DNA of 64,000 nucleotides from Dyadobacter sp. CY312 (GTDB taxonomy: Bacteria > Bacteroidota > Bacteroidia > Cytophagales > Spirosomataceae): the NCBI RefSeq assembly GCF_021390535.1, contig NZ_JAJUXG010000026.1, positions 1 to 64,000 on the forward strand. The letters run 5' to 3'. This document shows positions 41,943 to 51,288 of the stretch, one piece after another (position 1 is the first letter of the stretch; each line of letters opens with the position of its first letter). The notes beneath the pieces were generated by a model. It did not search any database. It had not been told where the DNA came from and was given only the letters and a program-made list of their open reading frames with translations. The translations under genes were made by a program, and so were the position numbers.

Positions 41943-42374
41943 GTGAAAGCGATTAACTATAAGATGCCGAGGGAACTTCCCCTGCAAATGGCGTCAGAGC
42001 CGGAAGTTCTTTATTTTGCAAAGGATAAAATCGCTGCTTTCTCAATTGCTGATTTTAATTCTTTGTCACAAAAACTGCTCTTTACACAATTGGAATGGGC
42101 TGCTATTTTGCATATAAGCGACCGAACTTTGCAGCGTTACCTGAAAGAAAACAAGCCGTTTGAAGGGCTTTATGCAGAGCATCTATATCAGCTCGAAAAC
42201 ATGGCTGCAATAGGCATTCAGGTTTTTGGTGAGGTAAAACACTTCGACGAATGGCTGCGCCAACCTAAATCAATCCTGGATAAAACCATTGATTTTTCTG
42301 CACTGCAATCATTTTGGGGCGTGAAGCTGGTATGTAACGAGTTGGGGCGTATGGAGCATGGCGTGTACATATGA
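41943..42374 (+). CDS. Xre-type antitoxin (MbcA/ParS toxin-binding domain)
   Basis: A 143-aa protein with an HTH-like middle (LLFTQLEWAAILHISDRTLQRYL, residues about 44-66) and a C-terminal MbcA/ParS/Xre toxin-binding domain: AIGIQVFGEVKHFDEWLRQPK and an ALQSFWGVKLVCNELGRMEHGVYI ending typical of the group. It neutralises and regulates the RES-domain toxin encoded next. Start is GTG 41943, or ATG 41964. The stop overlaps the toxin start by 4 nt (ATGA). Confidence 0.9.
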   Translation: MKAINYKMPRELPLQMASEPEVLYFAKDKIAAFSIADFNSLSQKLLFTQLEWAAILHISDRTLQRYLKENKPFEGLYAEHLYQLENMAAIGIQVFGEVKHFDEWLRQPKSILDKTIDFSALQSFWGVKLVCNELGRMEHGVYI

Positions 42375-42838
42375 TGGTATATCGCCTGGCCGCCATGGAT
42401 TACATTCATGACCAAACGGGAACCGGAGCGAGGCTGTTTGGCGGGAGATGGAACCCGGAAGGTTACTCCTGCATCTACACGAGTGAACATGCGTCTTTGG
42501 CATTTTTGGAAAAGTACGTCCATGCAAAGTCAAAGGAGAATATGAGCCGAATTGGATTGCTGAAAATTGAAATACCGGATGATGAGAATGGGATATTTCA
42601 TGCAGATACTAAGCTTTTCAAATCTCGTTGGGAGGAAGATATTTCCTATTCGCAATGGCTGGGAGCGCAGATATTGAGTGATTTGTCTATCGTGGCTTTT
42701 TCTGTTCCTTCTGCCATTATTCCCTCAGAAAGAAACATTATTCTAAATCCGCTCGCTGCTAATTTTAAAGAGGTGAAATTCCTGCCTGTCACTGACTTTA
42801 AAACAGATTTCAGGTTTCTGAACAGACTCTTATCCTGA
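42371..42838 (+). CDS. RES-domain toxin
   Basis: A 155-aa RES-domain protein, the toxin of Xre-RES systems, which degrades NAD+ in the cell. It keeps the conserved Arg (VYRLAAMD), GARLFGGRWNPEG, Tyr in SCIYTSEHASLAFLE with Glu, Ser in VPSAIIPSERN and Asn in NIILNPLAANF. All residues expected to form the NAD pocket appear intact. Its start overlaps the antitoxin stop (ATGA). Its stop is only 3 nt from the end of the convergent FtsX-like gene, leaving no room for a terminator. Confidence 0.92.
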   Translation: MMVYRLAAMDYIHDQTGTGARLFGGRWNPEGYSCIYTSEHASLAFLEKYVHAKSKENMSRIGLLKIEIPDDENGIFHADTKLFKSRWEEDISYSQWLGAQILSDLSIVAFSVPSAIIPSERNIILNPLAANFKEVKFLPVTDFKTDFRFLNRLLS

Positions 42839-42841
42839 TTT

Positions 42842-44077
42842 TTATTTCTTGAAAAGCAACGCTTTGATAGGCTGAATTCGGGTGATGATCAGTGTTGGAA
42901 TAAGTAATATAAGTGCGGAAACAACGATGGTAACCACATTTACAAGCGCAAATATCGACCAGTCGAATACAATTGGCACAGTGTCCATGTAGTAATTGAC
43001 AGGATCAAGGGATATTAATTTGTACTGATGTTGCAACCAGCAAAACAGTAGCCCAACGCCGTTTCCAATTAACAATCCCTTTTGCACCATGTGTATTCCT
43101 ACCTGAAAAAACACCATTCTAATTTGTTTGTTTGGGCTACCCAGTGTTTTTAACAGACCGATCAGCGGCGTTCTTTCCATGATCATTACCAATAAAATGG
43201 AGATCATGTTGAAACAGGCTACAAACAATATCAGCGAAAGGAAAACGGCGGTATTACGATCGAGCAAAATAAGCCAGTCGAAAATTTGTGGAAAGCTGGT
43301 CGTGACCTTTTGCAGATAAACTGCCGGAGGCAGTACTTTCCTCAGTTGGTTGGAAACATCATCTATCTTGGCAAAATCTTTTAGGTAAATTTCATAAGTA
43401 CCAACGGAATCTGGTCCCCAGTTGTTGAGCCGCTGCACGAGCGCGAGGTCACCTATCATCAATACGTTGTCAAATTCTTCCATTTGGGTATTGTAGATAC
43501 CTGCAATCGTAAGCTTTCGGGGTCGTGGTGGGTTTTGTAACGAATACATGATCACATCATCCCCTGATTTGAGACGAAGCTGTGATGCAATTTTTTGACT
43601 TATAATGACTTCCGAAGAGTATCCGTAATTAATGGATGAAGAATCTTTATAACCGATCAGTCGACCGGAAACGAGACTTTTTTTGAAAGTATCCCAGTCA
43701 TAATCTTTTCCAACGCCTTTCAACACAACACCTTTAATTTCATCAGGTGTTTTCAGAATACCCGATTTATTGGCCACAACCTGCCAATGATCAATTTCCG
43801 GTATTTTAGGTAATTCTTCTGCAATAGGATTTTTGAGTGGGAGCGGACCTTCTTCATAAGTATTCCCCATTGTGAATGCACTCACATTGATGTGTGCCCC
43901 GAACAGGAAAATCTTCTGCTGAATGGTTTGTTTAAAGCCTAAGAGAACGGCAAATGCGATAATCCCGACAGCTACACCGATGGCAATACTGGCAATACCG
44001 ATACGCGAAACCGTTGCAGAGAAGGAACCTGCTTCATTGTGACGAATTCGTTTGGCGATAAATGAGGGAAATTGCAA
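42842..44077 (-). CDS. FtsX-like permease of an ABC transporter (LolC/E-type)
   Basis: A 411-aa inner-membrane protein with one N-terminal helix (SRIGIASIAIGVAVGIIAFAVLLGF), a long periplasmic MacB-type domain (about 50-260) and three C-terminal helices including LILFVACFNMISILLVMI and the FtsX loop PLIGLLKTLGSPNKQIRMVFF. This is the LolC/LolE lipoprotein-release arrangement. No ATP-binding subunit gene is adjacent, so a partner must be encoded elsewhere. Its end is 3 nt from the RES toxin stop. Confidence 0.92.
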   Translation of the reverse strand: MQFPSFIAKRIRHNEAGSFSATVSRIGIASIAIGVAVGIIAFAVLLGFKQTIQQKIFLFGAHINVSAFTMGNTYEEGPLPLKNPIAEELPKIPEIDHWQVVANKSGILKTPDEIKGVVLKGVGKDYDWDTFKKSLVSGRLIGYKDSSSINYGYSSEVIISQKIASQLRLKSGDDVIMYSLQNPPRPRKLTIAGIYNTQMEEFDNVLMIGDLALVQRLNNWGPDSVGTYEIYLKDFAKIDDVSNQLRKVLPPAVYLQKVTTSFPQIFDWLILLDRNTAVFLSLILFVACFNMISILLVMIMERTPLIGLLKTLGSPNKQIRMVFFQVGIHMVQKGLLIGNGVGLLFCWLQHQYKLISLDPVNYYMDTVPIVFDWSIFALVNVVTIVVSALILLIPTLIITRIQPIKALLFKK

Positions 44078-44398
44078 GGGTACTGCGCTGGTTTAATTTT
44101 TTTGTTTGGCAAAAATAGAAAAAAAAAGGGAAGGTGGAGTCGGAGGAGGTAAGGGGCTTTGGTGGAAGATCCCGGTTTGTACGCTTTTTAGCGGACTGAA
44201 CGGTCGGTATGTAACTTTCCCCAAACAGTTTGCTATCTCAACGGTCAAAACTAAAATGGATGCAAATGAACTTTATATAGGAATGGCACATTTTAGCCGA
44301 CAGCCGCTCAATAACTTCTTCTCCTCATTTTTTGTTAAGTTGCAGACAGATTTCTGTTGAAGTTTTAATCACGATATCATAATCGAATAACATATAAT
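44078..44398. repeat. Spacer with dispersed repeat copy B (44172-44203)
   Basis: Copy B begins CCGGTTTGTACGC and ends GGACTGAACGG, and agrees with copy A at 28 of 32 positions; the flank GGAAGATC also resembles copy A's GGAGATT. It lies in the 321-nt gap between the divergent FtsX-like and NAD synthase genes. Apart from this I see no gene there. Confidence 0.7.
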
Positions 44399-46459
44399 AT
44401 GCCACAGATAAAAGTAGCATCCGGGGTGGTGAACCAAACACCGATGGCCTGGGAATCGAATACCAAACATATTATTGGGGCAATAGAAGAGGCAAGGAAA
44501 CAGTCTGTGAGCCTGTTGTGTATGCCTGAGCTTTGTATTTCCGGATATGGTTGTGAAGATTATTTTTTCGCTCCTGATCTGGTTGAGCAGGCCCAGAAAT
44601 GTTTGTTGGATATTGTGGATGAAACGGCAGGTATCACAGTGGCTGTGGGCTTGCCTTTGAGGCATAATAACAGCTTGTACAATGCTGCCTGTCTGATCGC
44701 CAATAAACAGATACTTGGTTTTTACTGCAAACAGAATCTTGCAAACAATGGCATTCATTATGAAGCACGTTGGTTTCGTCCCTGGCAGCCAGGCGTTGTA
44801 GATAGTATTGAAATCAATCAAATGAATTATCCGATTGGTGATGTCATTTTTGATTTGTCAGGAAGTCCTTTGCAGGGAGGTACGCATGGTGTGCGTATCG
44901 GGTTTGAAATTTGTGAAGATGGCTGGGTTTCCAACCGTCCTGCGCGCAGGCACTATGAAAGAGGCGTGGATATCATTCTGAATCCAAGTGCAAGTCATTT
45001 TGCTTTTAATAAATTCATGACACGTGAACGCCTGGTTGTAGATGCTTCCCGAACATTTGCATGCAGTTATATTTATACCAATTTATTAGGAAATGAAGCT
45101 GGTAAGGCTATTTACGATGGTGATGCCATGGTGGCTTCCAATGGTGAATTGCTGGTGAGCAGTCCAAGGTTTAGCTATGAGGATTTCTTTGTTACGACCG
45201 CTGTAATTGATACCGACGTTACAAGATTGAGTCAAATTCAAAACTATATTTCGGCTCCGTCCAAAGACAAAAGCTGGCGTGTCTCCGGAAGATTCGATTT
45301 CCCGGAAATAGAACCTGTTTTGCCACAAGTTGCGGAATTAGAGGCTTTTGAAAAAGGAGGTGCGATAAAAGAAGAAGAATTTGCCAGAGCCGTATGCCTT
45401 GGTCTTTTTGATTATTTGCGAAAAAGTAGATCCAACGGTTTCACTATATCGCTGTCGGGTGGCGCAGATTCCTGTGCTTGTACTGCTCTGTGCGGACTCA
45501 TGATCCGCCTTGCCGATGAAAGCATTGGGATGAAGCGAGTGAAGCAGAAACTTTCGTACATCAAGCACATCCAGACTGCTAAAACAGAAGAAGATCTGGC
45601 TCTGGTTTTGATACACAATATTTATCAGGGGACTGAGAACAGCTCCAAAGATACGCTGGAATCGGCCAGATCTCTTGCACATTCAATTGGATCGACTTTT
45701 TATAATATCAATATTAACGGGCTGGTAGAAACCTACAAAGGTTTGATCGAAGATCAGATTGGGAGACGGCTGTCGTGGCAGGAAGATGACATCGCTTTGC
45801 AGAACATTCAGGCCCGGGTACGCGCTCCCGGAGTTTGGTTGCTTACGAACTTGTCCAACCATTTGCTCCTTGCTACTTCCAATAGGTCGGAAGTGGCGGT
45901 TGGTTATGCAACCATGGATGGTGATACCGCTGGAAGTATCAGTCCGTTGGCGGGTATTGATAAGCATTATTTGCGGCAATGGCTGAGATGGCTGGAAACG
46001 CAGGGGTGCGAAGTGAAAGGCAAACATATCAAAATTGAAGGACTAAAAAAGGTGAACAGCCTGCAACCTACCGCAGAGCTACGACCTTTGGAAAGAAACC
46101 AGACGGACGAAGCAGATCTTATGCCTTATGATTTTCTTGATGCTTTGGAAAAACTTGCCATAAGAGACAAAAAAGCGCCTGTTGATGCCTTTCGGACTTT
46201 ACTGGTTCGTTACAAAGGACTTTATGCACCCGAACAGATTCATGCATGGACAGAGCGTTTCTTTAAGCTATGGAGCCGAAATCAATGGAAACGTGAACGT
46301 TATGCGCCATCGTTTCATTTGGATGATCTCAATCTTGATCCAAGATCCTGGTGTCGTTTCCCAATTTTGTCAGGCGGTTTCGAAAAGGAATTGGCTGAAC
46401 TGAATGAATACGTAAAAGGAAATGTATTGAACGGTTCGAGGCGAAGGATTGGGTTTTAA
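44399..46459 (+). CDS. nadE: Glutamine-dependent NAD+ synthase
   Basis: A 686-aa two-domain enzyme that makes NAD+ from nicotinate adenine dinucleotide, ATP and glutamine. The N-terminal nitrilase-type amidase (1-300) has Glu in PELCISGYGCEDYF, Lys in FYCKQNLANNGIHYE and the nucleophile Cys in RIGFEICEDGW. The C-terminal synthetase has the P-loop ISLSGGADSCACTALCG, SNRSEVAVGYATMDGDTAGS and RPLERNQTDEADLMPYD. Length and order match the long glutamine-using type. Preceded by a repeat-bearing spacer and followed by a terminator. Confidence 0.96.
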   Translation: MPQIKVASGVVNQTPMAWESNTKHIIGAIEEARKQSVSLLCMPELCISGYGCEDYFFAPDLVEQAQKCLLDIVDETAGITVAVGLPLRHNNSLYNAACLIANKQILGFYCKQNLANNGIHYEARWFRPWQPGVVDSIEINQMNYPIGDVIFDLSGSPLQGGTHGVRIGFEICEDGWVSNRPARRHYERGVDIILNPSASHFAFNKFMTRERLVVDASRTFACSYIYTNLLGNEAGKAIYDGDAMVASNGELLVSSPRFSYEDFFVTTAVIDTDVTRLSQIQNYISAPSKDKSWRVSGRFDFPEIEPVLPQVAELEAFEKGGAIKEEEFARAVCLGLFDYLRKSRSNGFTISLSGGADSCACTALCGLMIRLADESIGMKRVKQKLSYIKHIQTAKTEEDLALVLIHNIYQGTENSSKDTLESARSLAHSIGSTFYNININGLVETYKGLIEDQIGRRLSWQEDDIALQNIQARVRAPGVWLLTNLSNHLLLATSNRSEVAVGYATMDGDTAGSISPLAGIDKHYLRQWLRWLETQGCEVKGKHIKIEGLKKVNSLQPTAELRPLERNQTDEADLMPYDFLDALEKLAIRDKKAPVDAFRTLLVRYKGLYAPEQIHAWTERFFKLWSRNQWKRERYAPSFHLDDLNLDPRSWCRFPILSGGFEKELAELNEYVKGNVLNGSRRRIGF

Positions 46460-46481
46460 AACTGGATAGGAAATTATACAG

Positions 46482-46516
46482 AGCCATGGAGATGTTTATT
46501 CTCCGTGGCTTTTTTT
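46482..46516 (+). terminator. Rho-independent terminator after nadE
   Basis: AGCCATGGAGA (46482-46492) pairs with TCTCCGTGGCT (46500-46510), one mismatch, followed by seven T (46510-46516). It begins 22 nt after the stop. Confidence 0.85.
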
Positions 46517-46528
46517 ATTTTGCACTGT

Positions 46529-47536
46529 TCAGAAATTAGTTGGACCAGTCTCCTTGATCGCCTCAATAAATTTACCTGGTTCATCCACAAAGAGTGAAAG
46601 CTTCAAGACGGTCCTTTGTATTCCATAGGGGCCATCGATTTTCGTTGGTGTTTTGAAAGCGATTAGGATATTTGGAGTGACCAACAATGATGCATTCAAA
46701 GCATCTTTTCCTTTTTTCGGGCTCTGTCTTACAAAACTCACATCGTCAATTAAAGAGAAGGGAATACTTGCCCTCCATCTCATACCCAATCTTATCTGAA
46801 ACTTGTCATTGGTTAGATATGATGGGCGTTTAATACCAGCAAAAAGCTCTGCCAGAATGAATAATAAACCATATAGGCTTATTCCTGAGACAATATATGA
46901 AACCATTGTGCTCCATTTCGTAAGCATAAGATGGACAGCCCAGGTTTCGATAATGCCAATTAGAATTATAGCAAACATTATCGCTGTTTGAGCAGATTTT
47001 TTGTGAGTCGTAACTGCTTTTCGATGTACACAGATATCATTTTTGAGAGTAAATCCCAACAAACCGTAGTATACGATCAGAATTTCAGAGCAAATAAAAG
47101 GGGTTACTTTGGAACCGAAAATGTTTTGAAATGTAGTTGTGAGTGCAGTTTCAAAGTCCTGATATATTCGAAACTGCTTGAACGTTCTGGTCAAGTAGCG
47201 TATTCGAACAAGAACTGTGGAGAGTACAATACTTTCAAGGAGTATCAGCAATACAGGCCAGAAACTTAGCTGCGAAGGAGTGATAAAAAATGCAATTCTT
47301 AAAATCAGAGAAAGAACCAGAATGAGTCGTAGACCGGATAGCGAAAGTGGCTTACCGATGAGATAGTAAAACAGCCCAAAAGGTATTATGGTCAGGTCAA
47401 ACAGAACAGTCCATGTCAGACTGGAATATTTAGTAAATACCACCGATTGCGTTATCTGAAAACTGATAGCCAATATGACTGTGTAAGCTAACAGAAAGAT
47501 AAGGAAGCGTTTTTCGGGTAAATGATATGGAAACAT
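46529..47536 (-). CDS. Multi-helix hypothetical membrane protein
   Basis: A 335-aa protein with about seven hydrophobic segments in the first 230 residues (for example FLIFLLAYTVILAISFQI, LRLILVLSLILRIAFFI, MFAIILIGIIETWAVHLML) and a soluble C-terminal third with a PH-like strand pattern (FQIRLGMRWRASIPFSLIDDVSFV, NILIAFKTPTKIDGPYG). I do not recognise a family; membrane proteins with such PH-like ends exist in Bacteroidetes. It is separated from the STN gene by about 66 nt and may belong to the same leftward transcript. Confidence 0.75.
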   Translation of the reverse strand: MFPYHLPEKRFLIFLLAYTVILAISFQITQSVVFTKYSSLTWTVLFDLTIIPFGLFYYLIGKPLSLSGLRLILVLSLILRIAFFITPSQLSFWPVLLILLESIVLSTVLVRIRYLTRTFKQFRIYQDFETALTTTFQNIFGSKVTPFICSEILIVYYGLLGFTLKNDICVHRKAVTTHKKSAQTAIMFAIILIGIIETWAVHLMLTKWSTMVSYIVSGISLYGLLFILAELFAGIKRPSYLTNDKFQIRLGMRWRASIPFSLIDDVSFVRQSPKKGKDALNASLLVTPNILIAFKTPTKIDGPYGIQRTVLKLSLFVDEPGKFIEAIKETGPTNF

Positions 47537-47602
47537 TTCTACTTTATATCAAACCTTTGGAATGCAAGCAATTTGAATTCTACTGGTTTAAAGTTATCAT
47601 TT

Positions 47603-49402
47603 TCAATTCCAATTACAAAACCGGATCCCTGCCTGAAAACCGATCCAACCATAATTTTTTGTCTGACTGTCGGGCTTTTTACCCAGCCAGATTGGGCTGA
47701 TAACATTGCTTTTTTCTGTATTTACAAAGCCGGTGTAGTTGCTCGAAAGCAGATTAATAGATGGCCCTGCGAAGAGTGCGAAACGCTGACCAAATTTCTT
47801 TTCGATGCTTGTGGAAAATCTGAAAAGTCCTGCCGGTATTTCATCAATATTCTGATTTTTAACAAGTACCACATTTGCAGTCAGATCCGCATTGATCATC
47901 CAGTTTTTACCTAGCCTTTGTGCTGTACCAAATCCATAGCCCAATGTTCCAATGGATTTGTCATTGGAAAGACCGCTGAAACCAAGTGAGAAAATGTTGT
48001 AAAATCTGCTTACCCCTGTTTTGAAGGAAAAGGAGAAATAGTCAAATTCATTGCTGCCAAATTCGTATCTCCGATAACCGTTCCTGCGAACATAGCTAAA
48101 AATTCCAAAAGGTACTGTTTTGGAATAATTGGCATAGTTAATAAGCCCTATCTGATGCCCGCTATCCACGGTATGAGCATAGTTATATACCCCCGAGAGC
48201 TGGTATCCGTTGAGTGTACCCACTACCACGTTACCCACACCGGCTAGCTGGAAACCCCGGAAATTCTGGCCTGTATAGTTCAGCATTTGTGATCCCTGGA
48301 AACCTGTAAAATTACCCAGTGTGAGGTTCAGCATATTGGCATATTGAAAACCTGTGACGTCATTACCTACAATGTTACCGATTCCGGCCAGCTGAAAACC
48401 AGTGACATTGCCTCTGACAACATTCAAAAATGCACCAAGTTCGAACGCACTAACTCCCAGAGAATAACCTGCGAAAAAGTTTAAGGAAACGTTATTTACC
48501 ACGTTACCACTCAAATGATGATTCGTACCCAGAAATGGCAAAATGGAAGCCTGGAAAGGTCTGTAAAGTGTGTCGCTGATGTTTTTGATATTGATCGCCT
48601 GCCGTGCCGACGCAAATGCATTCTGTACTTCGCTTTGCAGGGTAAGATAGGTTTTTCTTAAATTTTCATAACGTCGGGCATCCGTTATCCGTGCTTCTTC
48701 TATTGCCAGGGAATCCATCACCGGTGATTTGTATTGAGGTATGGTTAAGCGTTGGTGAAGGGAGTCGGATCGTTGTGGTATTTTGGGTGAAATGGACGAT
48801 ATCGGTTTGAGTGTATCCGGATTCATTCCGATCGGGAAATAGGTGTCTTTCCGATTGGCTACCGTAATGGACCTGGCAATATAATCTTCTTTCCTTACTT
48901 CGAGTCGTAACGATGTTTTGGATGTAGGGAGTTTTATTTTATAGTAACCAAACTGATTACTAATGGTAGATGCCAGCGTTACGGATTCGTAAATACTGGC
49001 ATTGGCAAGCTTCTCTCCTGTTTTCTGATCAATGATATAACCGTTCAGATTGAAGTTCTCCGGAACCGCATCTTCTTTTTCAGGAGGAGCATTTTGGAGA
49101 ATGATGTATTTTCTACGCTCTTTGAAATTTACCTTACTCTTAAAAATGTCATTAAGTATTTCTCTGATAGTTAGATTGTTAGCCTGTAAAGATATATTTC
49201 TTTTAACATCTATGGCATCAGGACTGTACGAAAAGCTAAAATTTCCAAGATTCTCTATTTTTTTCAGAACTTCATCCAAAGGCTGATTGGTTACCCTTAT
49301 CGAAATTTTCTTTTCCAGCACATTCTGAGACATTCCTGTGACGGACGCCAGTAAGATCATACAGATAACTAAAAGAAAAGAAAGAGAGTAACGATTTTTC
49401 AA
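47603..49402 (-). CDS. STN-domain protein with carboxypeptidase-regulatory domain and surface repeats
   Basis: A 599-aa exported protein (leader to about GMSQ). It has an STN domain (ISIRVTNQPLDEVLKKIENL to about residue 105), then a CarboxypepD_reg-like domain (LNGYIIDQKTGEKLANASIYESV, about 122-195). The region about 295-440 is a series of 22-24-residue repeats: VTGFQLAGIGNIVGND, VTGFQYANMLNLTLGN, FTGFQGSQMLNYTGQN, FRGFQLAGVGNVVVGT and LNGYQLSGVYNY. These resemble LA_2272-type surface repeats. A beta-rich C-terminal part ends the chain. It follows the sigma-FecR genes, so it is probably the surface effector or signal receiver of that system. Confidence 0.83.
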   Translation of the reverse strand: MKNRYSLSFLLVICMILLASVTGMSQNVLEKKISIRVTNQPLDEVLKKIENLGNFSFSYSPDAIDVKRNISLQANNLTIREILNDIFKSKVNFKERRKYIILQNAPPEKEDAVPENFNLNGYIIDQKTGEKLANASIYESVTLASTISNQFGYYKIKLPTSKTSLRLEVRKEDYIARSITVANRKDTYFPIGMNPDTLKPISSISPKIPQRSDSLHQRLTIPQYKSPVMDSLAIEEARITDARRYENLRKTYLTLQSEVQNAFASARQAINIKNISDTLYRPFQASILPFLGTNHHLSGNVVNNVSLNFFAGYSLGVSAFELGAFLNVVRGNVTGFQLAGIGNIVGNDVTGFQYANMLNLTLGNFTGFQGSQMLNYTGQNFRGFQLAGVGNVVVGTLNGYQLSGVYNYAHTVDSGHQIGLINYANYSKTVPFGIFSYVRRNGYRRYEFGSNEFDYFSFSFKTGVSRFYNIFSLGFSGLSNDKSIGTLGYGFGTAQRLGKNWMINADLTANVVLVKNQNIDEIPAGLFRFSTSIEKKFGQRFALFAGPSINLLSSNYTGFVNTEKSNVISPIWLGKKPDSQTKNYGWIGFQAGIRFCNWN

Positions 49403-49442
49403 GGCAGCAAAAATTAGTATTGATATTCACAAAGGGAAGATA

Positions 49443-50480
49443 TTACTGGCATCCGTTTCCTTCCAGCCAATACACTTCGCCTTCCTTCCTGATTTTCAGA
49501 TCAAGCGTTTCGGCGATTACAGCCAGTGTGGCATCTACGGGCTCCTTTTCGAATCTGATGGTCAGTCTGCATTGGGCGGTACGTTCATTTGCCAACCGAA
49601 GATCAATGTGGTAGCCGTTTCGTATTGATGTTACAACATCTTCGAGATTGGAGGCATTAAAATCAAAAATTCCGGTGCGGTAGCCCATCGTATTCGCGTC
49701 TGGTATTATACTTCTGATTGTGTCTTTCAAAACTACTGCACTTTCTCCTTTGACCAGATTCAGCGTAGTGCCCGCTTTTTTAACGGCTACTTTTCCTGTG
49801 GCTACATCCACCCTAACGGGTTCTTTCGAGTAAGCTTTTACGTTAAATGAAGTTCCCAGCACTTTTACTTCCACACCGTTCGCCTCAATAATAAACGGAT
49901 GGGCGCTGTCTGGCTTAATTTCGAAAAACGCTTCTCCCTGTAAGGAGACGGATCTCAGATCTCCATCAAAGTTTTCCGGGTAGGTTAAAGCGGAGTTATA
50001 ATTCAAGAATACCTTTGAGCCGTCAGGCAGAATTTGCTCGGTTGTATTTTGTAAAGTAGCTATTTGGAAAGATTGAGTAACCGGATTTCCCTGACGAGTA
50101 ATAAACCAGCCATAAGACATGACAAGCAAAGCCACTGCAGCTGCTGCCCACATATATGGCGGGAGTTTTTTCTTTACTGCAATCGATTTTATAGTTGTTT
50201 CCTCAATAGCGGTTTGTTTTATTTGACTTATACCATTCCCTTTTGAAGTTTCCATTTGAGCCTTTACTTTCTTCCAGGCGTTATCTGTATCTACCCGGAA
50301 TTTTTTTTGACCCATTTGATCTGTTTTCTCCCAAATAATTCGGTAGGCATTCAATTCCTGTTCATTATCGGCAGATTGTGTCAGCCAGGCATTGACCTGT
50401 TCTAATTCTTGTTTAGAGGCTGTTTTTGACAAATATCTCGTCAACAGCTCCTCCGGTATGTTTTCATGAGGTTTGTTCAT
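49443..50480 (-). CDS. FecR-family anti-sigma factor
   Basis: A 345-aa inner-membrane protein with a cytoplasmic N-terminal part (LTRYLSKTASKQELEQVNAWL), one helix (MWAAAAVALLVMSYGWFIT, about 108-126) and a periplasmic FecR domain: LPDGSKVFLNYNSALTYP, LQGEAFFEIKPDSAHPFII and VLGTSFNVKAY. The end has the DUF4974-like part ASNLEDVVTSIRNGY and CRLTIRFEKEPVDATLAVIAETL. It should hold the sigma factor encoded 3 nt upstream and release it on a signal passed by an outer-membrane partner. The STN protein encoded next is the candidate partner. Confidence 0.93.
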   Translation of the reverse strand: MNKPHENIPEELLTRYLSKTASKQELEQVNAWLTQSADNEQELNAYRIIWEKTDQMGQKKFRVDTDNAWKKVKAQMETSKGNGISQIKQTAIEETTIKSIAVKKKLPPYMWAAAAVALLVMSYGWFITRQGNPVTQSFQIATLQNTTEQILPDGSKVFLNYNSALTYPENFDGDLRSVSLQGEAFFEIKPDSAHPFIIEANGVEVKVLGTSFNVKAYSKEPVRVDVATGKVAVKKAGTTLNLVKGESAVVLKDTIRSIIPDANTMGYRTGIFDFNASNLEDVVTSIRNGYHIDLRLANERTAQCRLTIRFEKEPVDATLAVIAETLDLKIRKEGEVYWLEGNGCQ

Positions 50481-50482
50481 GG

Positions 50483-51199
50483 TTACGGTTTGGTTAGCTG
50501 TTCGACGAATAAGTACATTGACAAAAACATGGATGGAAGATAGGCCGCAAGTTCGGCTCTTAATATCTTCAAAGCTTTGCCAATCTGATTTTCCACTGTT
50601 TTTATAGAAATTCCAAGCTGATCTGCAATTTCCTGGTATTTAAGTTCTTCAAAGCGACTCATCCGAAATGCTTTCTGACACTGGTCCGGCAATGTACTCA
50701 CCGCTTTTTCAATACGTTCTTCCAGTTCATTGGCATGAATTACTTCCGTTACTGAATCATGTGACTGAGGAAGAAAATGCTCTGTATATTCCTTATGTGC
50801 CTCACGGACAGTCGCGTGTTTGAAACGGTTGAGACAATGGTTGTGAACGGCCCTGTATAAATAGGATTTCAGGGAAAGTGTTATTTCCAGATCGGCACGT
50901 TTTTCCCAGATCGTGAAGAAAACGGTTTGTACAACCTCTTCCGATTCATCTTCGTCTTTCAGCAATGAGCATGCATATTGGCACAAACGCTCGTAATACT
51001 TTCGAAATGTTTGTTCAAATGCTTTTTCATCACCTTGCCTGATCGCACTGACAATATCCGGGTCGGTAGGGTACAACGCTCTAAATTTTTGGTTTCGGTC
51101 CAAAAATATGAAATCTCTTTCGATTACTGCGTTTCTATATACAAGAGCGGTCGCTGACACGGTTGAATTTTCCTTTTTACCACGACAATCCTGAAACAT
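50483..51199 (-). CDS. ECF-type RNA polymerase sigma factor (FecI-like)
   Basis: A 238-aa sigma-70 factor. Region 2 is FEQTFRKYYERLCQYACSLLKDEDESEEVVQTVFFTIWEKR (residues about 60-102, quoted as pattern) and region 4 contains LPDQCQKAFRMSRFEELKYQEIADQLGISIKTVENQIGKAL. The N-terminal 45 residues are unusually long for the family; a TTG or GTG start inside (for example near VSAT or LDRN) is possible. The final 20 residues are hydrophobic (PSMFLSMYLFVEQL), an odd extension. It is directly followed by fecR. Divergent from the GIN-domain lipoprotein gene. Confidence 0.9.
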   Translation of the reverse strand: MFQDCRGKKENSTVSATALVYRNAVIERDFIFLDRNQKFRALYPTDPDIVSAIRQGDEKAFEQTFRKYYERLCQYACSLLKDEDESEEVVQTVFFTIWEKRADLEITLSLKSYLYRAVHNHCLNRFKHATVREAHKEYTEHFLPQSHDSVTEVIHANELEERIEKAVSTLPDQCQKAFRMSRFEELKYQEIADQLGISIKTVENQIGKALKILRAELAAYLPSMFLSMYLFVEQLTKP

Positions 51200-51288
51200 T
51201 TTACCCCTATGTCAAAAAATATTATTGATGTTGGGGGTTAACGTCTTATGAGTTGTCTGTAATGGGAATGCCATTTAATTTATTAGCC

